DNA from: Streptacidiphilus pinicola
GTDB lineage: Bacteria; Actinomycetota; Actinomycetes; Streptomycetales; Streptomycetaceae
NCBI RefSeq assembly: GCF_003258295.1
Contig: NZ_QKYN01000026.1
Span: 1 to 47,893, forward strand
DNA length: 47,893 bases
Reading direction: 5' to 3'
Made by a program: the position numbers and the translations under genes. How positions within the stretch are numbered: position 1 is the first letter of the stretch; every line of letters starts with the position of its first letter. Below the pieces are notes generated by a model. It was given only the letters and a program-made list of their open reading frames with translations. It made no database searches and was not told the origin of the DNA. This document shows, piece after piece, positions 41,417-47,893 of the stretch.

Positions 41417-43078
41417 GTGCTCAGCACGATGCAGGACGTCCCACTCACCGTAGGCCGCATCCTCGCCCACGGGGCGGGATTCCACGGCGCCGCCACCGTG
41501 TCCACCTGGAACGGCACCAGCGCCGACAGCCGCACCTTCGCCGAGGTCGGCGCCCGCGCCGCGCAGCTCGCCCACGCCCTGCGCGACGAGCTCGGCGTCA
41601 CCGGCGACCAGCGCGTCGCCACGCTGATGTGGAACAACACCGAGCACCAGGAGATCTACCTGGCGGTGCCCTCCATGGGCGCGGTGCTGCACACCCTGAA
41701 CCTGCGACTGCCCGCCGCCCAGCTCTCCTACATCGTCAACCACGCCGCGGACCACGCGATCTTCGTCAACGGCAGCCTGCTGCCGCTGCTCGCCCCCCTC
41801 CTGCCGACGCTCGAACCGACGCTGCGTCACATCGTCGTCGTCGGCCCCGGCGACCGCGCCGCGCTGGACGACGCCAAGGCCCGCGGCATCGCCGTCCACG
41901 ACTCCGAGGAGCTGATCGCCGACCGGCCGACCAGCTACCCGTTCCCGACCGACCTGGACGAGCGCACCGCCGCGGCCATGTGCTACACCTCCGGCACCAC
42001 CGGCGACCCGAAGGGCGTCGTCTACAGCCACCGCTCCGTCTACCTGCACTGTCTGCAGGTCATCTCCGCCGAGGACTTCGCGCTGACCTCCGCGGACAAG
42101 GCGCTGCCCGTCGTACCCATGTTTCACGTCAACGCCTGGGGCCTGCCGCACGCCGCGTTCATGGTGGGCTGCTCGCTGCTGATGCCGGACCGCTTCCTGC
42201 AGCCCAAGCCGCTGGCCGAGATGATCCAGGCCGAGCGCCCCACCGTCAGCGGCGCGGTCCCCACCATCTGGACCGGCCTGCTGGACGAGCTCGACCACGG
42301 CTCCTACGACACTTCCTCGCTGCGCCGCGTCGTCATCGGCGGGTCGGCCTGCCCGCCCTCGCTGATGAAGGCCTTCGAGGAGCGCCACCACATCACCCTC
42401 GTCCACGCCTGGGGCATGACCGAGACCTCCCCGCTGGGCTCCTTCGCCCTCCCGCCGGGCGGCCTGACCGCAGAGGAGCAGTGGCCCTACCGCCTCACCC
42501 AGGGCCGCTTCCCCGCCTCCGTCGAGCCGCGCATCATCGGCCCCGACGGCACCCCCGTGCCGTTCGACGGCGAGACGGCGGGCGAGCTGGAGGTCCGCGG
42601 CCCGTGGATCGCCGGCTCCTACTACGGCGACGAGGAGCTCTCCTCCGACAAGTTCAGCGAGGACGGCTGGCTGCGCACCGGCGACGTCGGCACGATCAGC
42701 CCCGACGGCTTCCTCACCCTCACCGACCGTGCCAAGGACGTCATCAAGTCCGGTGGCGAGTGGATCTCCAGCGTGGAGCTGGAGAACCACCTGATGGCCC
42801 ACCCCGACGTCCTGGAGGCCGCGGTCGTCGCCGTCCCCGACGACAAGTGGGGCGAGCGCCCGCTGGCCACCGTCGTCCTCCGCCCGGACGCGAAGATCGG
42901 CTTCGCCGAGCTGCGCGCCTTCCTCGCCGAGCGCGTCGCCTCCTGGCAGCTGCCGGAGCGCTGGTCGCTGGTCGAGGCCGTGCCGAAAACGAGCGTGGGC
43001 AAGTTCGACAAGAAGGTCATCCGCGCGGGCTACGCCGCCGGCGAGCTGGACGTGACGACCCTCGGCAAGGGCGAGTAG
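41417..43078 (+). CDS. Fatty-acyl-CoA ligase (AMP-forming)
   Basis: 553-residue ANL-superfamily enzyme activating a carboxylic acid as acyl-AMP and then acyl-CoA. The P-loop-like A3 motif is YTSGTTGDPKG (about 193-203). A5 is HAWGMTETS. A7 is GWLRTGDVG, with the hinge region DVIKSGGEWIS. The C-terminal catalytic Lys is in KTSVGKFDKK. VPTIWTGLLDE places it with medium/long-chain acyl ligases. The GTG start at 41417 has AAGGAGG at 6 bases; an ATG three codons later is an alternative. It might supply acyl-CoAs to the hydratase/aldolase pair, but it is a separate transcript. Confidence 0.93.
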   Translation: MLSTMQDVPLTVGRILAHGAGFHGAATVSTWNGTSADSRTFAEVGARAAQLAHALRDELGVTGDQRVATLMWNNTEHQEIYLAVPSMGAVLHTLNLRLPAAQLSYIVNHAADHAIFVNGSLLPLLAPLLPTLEPTLRHIVVVGPGDRAALDDAKARGIAVHDSEELIADRPTSYPFPTDLDERTAAAMCYTSGTTGDPKGVVYSHRSVYLHCLQVISAEDFALTSADKALPVVPMFHVNAWGLPHAAFMVGCSLLMPDRFLQPKPLAEMIQAERPTVSGAVPTIWTGLLDELDHGSYDTSSLRRVVIGGSACPPSLMKAFEERHHITLVHAWGMTETSPLGSFALPPGGLTAEEQWPYRLTQGRFPASVEPRIIGPDGTPVPFDGETAGELEVRGPWIAGSYYGDEELSSDKFSEDGWLRTGDVGTISPDGFLTLTDRAKDVIKSGGEWISSVELENHLMAHPDVLEAAVVAVPDDKWGERPLATVVLRPDAKIGFAELRAFLAERVASWQLPERWSLVEAVPKTSVGKFDKKVIRAGYAAGELDVTTLGKGE

Positions 43079-43090
43079 CCGTACGGGTGT

Positions 43091-43136
43091 CGAAGGGGCG
43101 CGGGTTCTGCCGATCGGCAGGACCCGCGCCCCTTCG
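43091..43136. terminator. 46-bp near-perfect palindromic bidirectional terminator
   Basis: The whole 43091-43136 segment is self-complementary apart from one T-G pair, centred on CGATCG. It lies between the convergent acyl-CoA ligase and kinase-like genes. Confidence 0.85.
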
Positions 43137-43153
43137 GTCGTTCGGTGTGCTGC

Positions 43154-46100
43154 TCAGACCTCGCCGAGGGCGCCGATGCGGCCGAGCAGGTCGACGATGC
43201 GGGCCTGCACCTCGGGAGAGGTGGAGCGCTCCGCGAGGAAGAGGACCGTCTCGCCCGAGCGCAGGCCGGCACGCTGCTCCGGGCCGTCCACGGAGGTGTA
43301 GACGACCAGCGGCGTGCGGTGCAGCCGGTTGTTGCTGCGCAGCCAGTCGACGATGCCCATCCGGCGGCGCCGGATCAGCATCAGGTCCATCACCACCAGG
43401 TTCGGCTGCACGCTGCTCGCCCGCGAGACCGCGTCGTTCTCGGACGCGGCGTGCTCGACGTGCATGCCGCGCCGCTCCAGCGCGGCGGTGAACGCCGAGG
43501 CGACGTGGGGGTCGTGCTCGATCAGCAGCACACGCGGGGCGTGCCGCTCACTGTCGCGCGGCGCGAGCGCGCGCAGCAGCACCGCCGGGTCGGCGCCGTA
43601 GGCGGCCTCCGGCGTGGCCTGGCCGAGGCCGGCCGTCACCAGCACCGGCACGTTCGCGTCCCCTGCGGCGGTGCGCAGCGACTGCAGCGCCGTGCGGGTG
43701 ATCGGCTCGGTCAGCGGGTCGACGAAGAGCGCCGCCGGGAAGCCCGGGACCTGCGCGTCCAGCTCGTCCCGGGTGCGGACCAGAATCGGCTGGTAGCCGC
43801 GCTCCTGCAGCGACTGACGGGTCGACGGGTCGGGCTCCGGCCAGACCAGCAGGCGGCGCGGCCGCCCGTCGGAGGCCGGGGCGACCATCGTCGGGTAGTC
43901 GGCGCCGGCGATGAACTCCAGCCGGCTCTCCGTCAGCGGGCCCTCGTCGCCGAGCTGCTGCGGCCCGTCGCCGCCCGGCTGCCGGGGTTCCTGGCGCGGG
44001 AGGGGGCCCTGGACCGGGCCCTGCGACGGCTGGTCGGTCTGCTGCGGCGCCTGCTGGGTGGGGACGTTGGTCCCCTTCGGCGGCGTCTGCACGGACTGGA
44101 GCGGCGACTGGGACAGGCTCATCACGCCGCCGCGGCCGCCGAAGGTGCCGCCTGCGGGCACCGGCGCGGCGGGCGGCAGCGGCAGCGGGCCGCGACCGCG
44201 GGAGCGCGACTGCTGCGGAACCGGCATGTTGGTGCCCGTGTTGGCGCCGTTGGTCCGGTTGCCGGCCGCGTTGGCCGCGTTGCGTCCCTGGTGGCCGGAC
44301 GCGGCCTGGCCGTTCACCGCGCCGTTCTGGGCCCCGTTCTGGGCCCCGTTCTGTCCGTTGTGCTGCGCGCCGTTCACCGGCGCCGGGCCGAGCTCGAAGC
44401 GGCCGCCGAAGGGCGCCTGCGCCGCCTGCACGGGCGGGGCGGCGGGGTGGACCGGCTCCAGCGCGGCCGGGCCCGACTCGGCGGACTGCTGCGCGGCGGG
44501 GTTCTCGTCGCCCTTGGCGGGGCCGAGGGCGAGCTGGCGGCGACGGCCGTTGCCGGGGGTGGCCTGCCGGCGCGGCTCGGGCGCGACCACGCTGCCGGCC
44601 GGCGGCAGCGCGTTCTCCAGGCCGGGGTAGACCGGACCGCCGATCAGGCCCGGGAAGTCACCGGGCTGCTGTCGGCCGGGCTGATCCGGGTGACCCTGCC
44701 GGCCGGGGTGCCCGCCCTGCGCGTGCTGCTGGTCGGCCTGTTGGTCGGCCTGCTGTCCGGCCTGGGCGCGGCGCCGGGCCGCTCGGCCCTGGCCCGGCTG
44801 ACCGCCCTGCTCCGCACCGTGCTCGGCGCCGGGCAGCGCGGGCAGGTGCGCCCCCTGCTGCTCCCGCGCCGCCGCCTCGGCCGCCTCCAGCGCCTGCTGC
44901 TCCTCCAGCTGCTGCTGGACGGCGCGCGGCGGGCGGACGATCTCCGGCTCGGGCAGCCGGTTGCGCCGGCGCGAGCGGTCGGTGCCCTGGGTCGGGGTCG
45001 CCGACGATCCGGACGGCTGCTGCGCGGGCGCGGCCTCGTCCTCCGCCGGCGCGCTCGTCGGCGCCTTCGGGAGGGCCTCCAGTGGCAGGTCCGGCAGCAG
45101 CGTGGTGGCGTTCTCGCCGGGTGCGGGCGCCGGGGCGAAGCGGGCCACCGCGTTCGCCGGGTCCAGCGGCAGTTCCACGATGTAGACGCGGCCCTGACCC
45201 TCCGGCAGGTCGTGCGACTGCAGCACGCCGCCGTGACGCTCCACGATGCCGCGCGCGATCGGCTGGTGCACCGCGCCGCCGCCCACGCCGGGGCCGCGCA
45301 GTTCGATCCGGGCGACCTCGCCACGCTGCGCCGCCGCGACCACCACGCCGCCGCCGCCCGCGCGGCGCGCGCCGTGGCGTCCGCCGGGCCGACGCCCGGA
45401 CAGCCCGGAGGCGACGCCGACCGCCATGCCGAACAGCTCGCCGCCGGCGCTCGACGCGTCGTCGCCGGCGACCGCGATCTCGGCCAGCAGATGGCCGAGG
45501 GCCTCGGCCAGCCGGCCCTCGTCTCCGATCAGCTCGACCGAGGACGGATGCACCGTGATGTCGACCCGGCCCGCGCCGAGCAGGGCCGTCGCCATGGCGA
45601 CGGCCTCCTCGAGGATCTTGTCCAGCGAGACCGGGCGCCGCTCGAGCCGCTGCTTGCCCGACTCCACGTCGGCGTCGAAGCGCTGGTAGGACAGCACGCC
45701 GTCGACCAGGGCCGAGGTGCGGCGGCACTCGTCGGCCAGCCGGAGCAGCACCCAGTTGGCCTCCGGCCACAGCTGCCCGGCGGGGTCGCGGGCCAGCTGC
45801 TCCAGGGTGTCGTTGAGCCGGTCCAGGGGCTTGCGCAGCTCCTGCTCCAGCACGGCCGTCAGGTGCTCGTGCCGCTCGGCCAGGTTCAGGTAGGAGGTGC
45901 GGTCTGTGAACGTCATCACCGCGCCGACCAGCTGGTCGCCGTCGCGCACCGGCGCGGTCGACAGCTCGACGGTCACCGGGGTGCCGTCCTTGCGCCACAG
46001 CGTCGCGGTGCGGACCCGGTGGCGGCGGCCGGACTCCAGGGTGTCCGCGAGCGGCGACTCCTCCGCCGGCAGCGGCGTGCCGTCCGGACGGGAGTGCATC

Positions 46101-46756
46101 ACCAGCGGCAGCAGCTCCTGGCCACCCAGCTCGCCCGCGCGGTGGCCGAGGATGTGCGCGGCGGCGGGGTTCACCAGGACGACCAGGCCCTCGGTGTCCA
46201 CGCCCACCACGCCCTCGGTCGCGGCGCGCAGGATCATCTCGGTCTGCTTGTGCTGACGGCGCAGCTCCGCCTCGACCTCCAGCCGGGCGCTGAGGTCGCG
46301 CACGACGATCAGCAGCAGCTCGCGGTCGCTGGGAGAGGTGATGCCGGAGCCGGTGCCGCCGTAGTAGGAGCCGGAGTAGCTGCTCGACGAGCTGCCCAGG
46401 GTGCCCAGCGAGATCCGGCCGTCGTCCTCGAACTCGGCGGGCTGCACCTCGACGGGCAGCACGGAACCGTCCGTGCGCACGGCGTTCATGCGCACCGGCT
46501 CGTCGTCGTCCTCCTCGACGCCCTCCGCGTTCTTGCGCGGCCGCATCGAGCCGGGGATCCGGCTCGGGTCGAACTCGGGCAGGACGGACAGCACGCCCCG
46601 GCCGACCAGCGACGTCCCCGGCGCCTGGAGGCTCCGCACCGCCGCGGCGTTGGCGTCGACGATGGTGCCGTTGCTGTTCACCAGCAGTAGCGCGTCGGGA
46701 AGGGCGTCGAGTATCGCGGCGAGGCGAGCAGTGCCTCGGGTCGGCCTGCTGCTCAC
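43154..46756 (-). CDS. PAS / pseudo-histidine-kinase / tandem receiver protein
   Basis: 1200 residues. PAS domains lie at about 10-120 and 175-285. A HisKA-like helix pair (about 290-360) has EQELRKPL at 304-311, where active kinases have SHELRTPL; the phosphorylated His is Gln305. The ATPase region (about 400-530) lacks the N-box Asn and DxGxG, keeping only a G2-like GVGGGAVHQPIARGIVERHGG. A disordered Gln/Asn/Pro/Gly stretch spans about 550-960. Two receiver-like folds end the protein; the second (about 1080-1200) has LLIEHDPH and VVMDLML with a candidate phospho-Asp. The GTG start has GTAGGAGG about 11 bases upstream. No membrane segment is seen. Confidence 0.85.
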   Translation of the reverse strand: MSSRPTRGTARLAAILDALPDALLLVNSNGTIVDANAAAVRSLQAPGTSLVGRGVLSVLPEFDPSRIPGSMRPRKNAEGVEEDDDEPVRMNAVRTDGSVLPVEVQPAEFEDDGRISLGTLGSSSSSYSGSYYGGTGSGITSPSDRELLLIVVRDLSARLEVEAELRRQHKQTEMILRAATEGVVGVDTEGLVVLVNPAAAHILGHRAGELGGQELLPLVMHSRPDGTPLPAEESPLADTLESGRRHRVRTATLWRKDGTPVTVELSTAPVRDGDQLVGAVMTFTDRTSYLNLAERHEHLTAVLEQELRKPLDRLNDTLEQLARDPAGQLWPEANWVLLRLADECRRTSALVDGVLSYQRFDADVESGKQRLERRPVSLDKILEEAVAMATALLGAGRVDITVHPSSVELIGDEGRLAEALGHLLAEIAVAGDDASSAGGELFGMAVGVASGLSGRRPGGRHGARRAGGGGVVVAAAQRGEVARIELRGPGVGGGAVHQPIARGIVERHGGVLQSHDLPEGQGRVYIVELPLDPANAVARFAPAPAPGENATTLLPDLPLEALPKAPTSAPAEDEAAPAQQPSGSSATPTQGTDRSRRRNRLPEPEIVRPPRAVQQQLEEQQALEAAEAAAREQQGAHLPALPGAEHGAEQGGQPGQGRAARRRAQAGQQADQQADQQHAQGGHPGRQGHPDQPGRQQPGDFPGLIGGPVYPGLENALPPAGSVVAPEPRRQATPGNGRRRQLALGPAKGDENPAAQQSAESGPAALEPVHPAAPPVQAAQAPFGGRFELGPAPVNGAQHNGQNGAQNGAQNGAVNGQAASGHQGRNAANAAGNRTNGANTGTNMPVPQQSRSRGRGPLPLPPAAPVPAGGTFGGRGGVMSLSQSPLQSVQTPPKGTNVPTQQAPQQTDQPSQGPVQGPLPRQEPRQPGGDGPQQLGDEGPLTESRLEFIAGADYPTMVAPASDGRPRRLLVWPEPDPSTRQSLQERGYQPILVRTRDELDAQVPGFPAALFVDPLTEPITRTALQSLRTAAGDANVPVLVTAGLGQATPEAAYGADPAVLLRALAPRDSERHAPRVLLIEHDPHVASAFTAALERRGMHVEHAASENDAVSRASSVQPNLVVMDLMLIRRRRMGIVDWLRSNNRLHRTPLVVYTSVDGPEQRAGLRSGETVLFLAERSTSPEVQARIVDLLGRIGALGEV
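44322..44357. repeat. 12-bp tandem repeat in the kinase-like gene
   Basis: CCGTTCTGGGCC occurs twice exactly and once with changes. It encodes the QNGA repeats in the disordered linker. Confidence 0.75.
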
Positions 46757-46968
46757 GACGGGAGGTCCTCCTACTCGCTTTCTTGCACCTTGCGGCTCCT
46801 TGCGGCTCCTCCTGGGTGGGGCCGCAGCGGCCAGCTAGCACTATCGCATTGTTTTTGCGATCCCGGCGACCCGCCTAGTAACGTGGTCTGAGGTTGGCCG
46901 CAGCCCCCAGGGTTGTGGCATCATCCCTGCAGACGGTTGTGATCGCCAGTGGGCGAGCGCAAACGCTG
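46757..46968. other. Divergent region between kinase-like gene and tRNA-Ser
   Basis: 212 bp. TGCGGCTCCT is tandemly repeated at 46791-46810. An AT-rich ATCGCATTGTTTTTGCGAT hairpin lies near 46836-46861, and GATAGT just inside it is a possible minus-strand -10. No gene is supported. Confidence 0.4.
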
Positions 46969-47060
46969 AGGAGGCTTCGCCTAGTCCGGTCTATGGCGCC
47001 GCACTGCTAATGCGGTTTGGGTTTTACCGCCCATCGAGGGTTCAAATCCCTCAGCCTCCG
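46969..47060 (+). tRNA. tRNA-Ser (GCU)
   Basis: 92-nt class II tRNA. Acceptor stem GGAGGCT/AGCCTCC is perfect over 7 bp. The anticodon stem-loop CCGCACTGCTAATGCGG gives anticodon GCT, reading AGC and AGU. The variable arm is long, and the T arm is GAGGGTTCAAATCCCTC. CCA is not encoded. Confidence 0.97.
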
Positions 47061-47068
47061 CTCCACTT

Positions 47069-47103
47069 CGGGGCCCCGACCTCTCACCGAGGTCGGGGCC
47101 CCG
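47069..47103 (+). terminator. tRNA-Ser(GCU) terminator
   Basis: Perfect 14-bp arms (47069-47082 and 47090-47103) around CTCACCG, followed by TGGCTTTT. Confidence 0.85.
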
Positions 47104-47130
47104 TGGCTTTTCCGCTGGGACCCTGGACGG

Positions 47131-47893
47131 GTGACCCTGCTGCTCACCCGCTCCGACCTGCTCGCCGTCCTCGACCCGGACGCCTGCCTCGACGCGCTGC
47201 GCTCCGCGTTCCTCGCCGCCGACCCCCACGCGCCCTCCGGGCAGCGGGTCGTGGCCGAACTGCCCTTCCCCGGCAGGGCCACCGCGCTCATCCCCGGGCT
47301 GCTGCCGGGCGTCGACGCCTACACGGTGAAGGTCAACGCCAAATTCCCCGCCGCCCGCCCCGCGCTGCGCGGCGTCATCTGCCTGCATGCCGCCGCCGAC
47401 GGCGAGCTGTTGGCCCTGCTCGACTCGGCGACGATCACCGCGTGGCGGACCGGCCTGTCCGCTGCGCTCGCGCTGGACGCACTGGGTGCGCCGGGCGGTC
47501 GCCTCGGGGTGATCGGGGCGGGCGCGCAGGCCGAGATCACGATTGCAGGTCTGCACAGACTTCGCGCCTGGCCCTCACTGACCGTCCACGACAGCGCCCC
47601 GGAGCGGGCCGCGTCCTTCGCCGCGCGACACGACGGGACCGTCGCCCCCTCCCCGTCCGCCGTCAGCGCGGCGTCCGACCTCGTCCTCCTGGCGACGTGG
47701 TCGCGCACCCCACTGCTCGCCCTCGCGGACACCCGCGAGGGCCAGCACCTCACCACGCTCAGCGCGGACGAACCGGGCAAGTGCGACCTCTCCCCGGACC
47801 TCCTCGCCGCGGCCTCCCTCACCGTCGACCACGTCCCCCTCGCGCGCACCTCCGGCATCCTCACCAACCCCTCCCTCACGGCCACCCTGCTCG
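47131..47893 (+). CDS. Ornithine cyclodeaminase / mu-crystallin family protein (3' end outside window)
   Basis: 254 codons are visible, open to the last base. The N-terminal substrate domain has YTVKVNAKFP with the family Lys, and the segment ITAWRTGLSAALAL precedes the NAD(P)-binding fold. The nucleotide loop is GVIGAGAQAE. Members include ornithine cyclodeaminase, alanine dehydrogenase and ketimine reductases; the exact reaction is not deducible. The GTG start at 47131 lies 27 bp after the tRNA terminator, without a good RBS. Near the window end the LLATWSRTPLL segment is shorter than the usual VVTCTSSxxP motif, so function is uncertain. Confidence 0.85.
   Translation, partial: MTLLLTRSDLLAVLDPDACLDALRSAFLAADPHAPSGQRVVAELPFPGRATALIPGLLPGVDAYTVKVNAKFPAARPALRGVICLHAAADGELLALLDSATITAWRTGLSAALALDALGAPGGRLGVIGAGAQAEITIAGLHRLRAWPSLTVHDSAPERAASFAARHDGTVAPSPSAVSAASDLVLLATWSRTPLLALADTREGQHLTTLSADEPGKCDLSPDLLAAASLTVDHVPLARTSGILTNPSLTATLL

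Noticed and set aside
43145-46690. 1181-codon plus-strand frame opposite the kinase-like gene
   Set aside because: It is an antisense shadow in a GC-rich gene, with no domain and Arg/Gly/Ala-dominated composition; PAS and receiver motifs are on the minus strand.
1-47893. CRISPR array, prophage or biosynthetic gene cluster
   Set aside because: No regularly spaced repeats, phage structural genes, PKS/NRPS modules or integrases were seen.

Overview
High-GC (roughly 70% or more) actinobacterial chromosome of streptomycete type. The gene families point to Streptomyces, Kitasatospora or Streptacidiphilus; genus and species cannot be fixed from the sequence alone. Pointers are the serS-pheA-DyP peroxidase-copper gene order, a TipAS-type MerR regulator, a prim-pol-like protein, a SEC-C protein (DUF5926 type), several anti-sigma-type ATPases, frequent GTG starts and leaderless promoters. 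I see no prophage, insertion sequence, CRISPR array or rRNA. The window looks like conserved core chromosome with small accessory patches. Coverage was by reading only, with no database search.

Layout. 1-4.2 kb: the C-terminal end of an unknown protein, then a four-gene ABC-2 operon (ATPase, permease, ATPase, permease). 4.2-7.8 kb, minus strand: MFS exporter, a possible 26-codon small ORF, HAD phosphatase, serS. 8-9 kb: a lipoprotein polysaccharide deacetylase followed by an intergenic stretch with seven DnaA-box-like sites. 9-16.4 kb, minus strand: pheA, then a copper/haem secretion cluster (DyP peroxidase, CopC-CopD fusion, PCu(A)C chaperone, Sco, YcnI, Met/His-loop membrane protein). 16.5-24.2 kb: anti-sigma-type ATPase, TipA-like MerR regulator with its self-controlled promoter, secreted lipase, GlxA/AraC regulator, secreted unknown, aminopeptidase P, SpoIIE-type phosphatase. 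24.4-30.5 kb: degenerate glycosyltransferase, prim-pol protein, SEC-C protein, second anti-sigma-type ATPase, GDPD phosphodiesterase, and a CytX-type transporter under a TPP riboswitch.

30.8-47.9 kb: HtrA protease, tRNA-Ser(UGA), SigE-family sigma factor with a membrane partner, a small peptide with a double-glycine leader, Eis-like acetyltransferase, a secreted Asn/Gly-rich protein, a two-gene hydratase/retro-aldolase operon (MaoC-DUF35-MaoC fusion plus Ltp2-like thiolase), a tandem GNAT, a secreted DUF1906 protein, a fatty-acyl-CoA ligase, a 1200-residue PAS/pseudo-histidine-kinase/receiver protein, tRNA-Ser(GCU), and the start of an ornithine cyclodeaminase family gene.

How the genes work together. 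The copper cluster reads as a delivery route (YcnI, PCu(A)C and Sco outside the membrane; CopCD uptake) alongside a Tat-exported haem peroxidase. Three regulators of partner-switching or phospho-signalling type (two HATPase proteins and one SpoIIE phosphatase) sit here, and both the SpoIIE phosphatase and the large kinase-like protein have lost canonical active-site residues. The most unusual items are the cysteine-free double-glycine peptide, the fused hydratase with its aldolase partner under a dyad operator, the two degenerate signalling enzymes, the DnaA-box cluster, and a pair of AT-rich direct repeats bracketing a hairpin.
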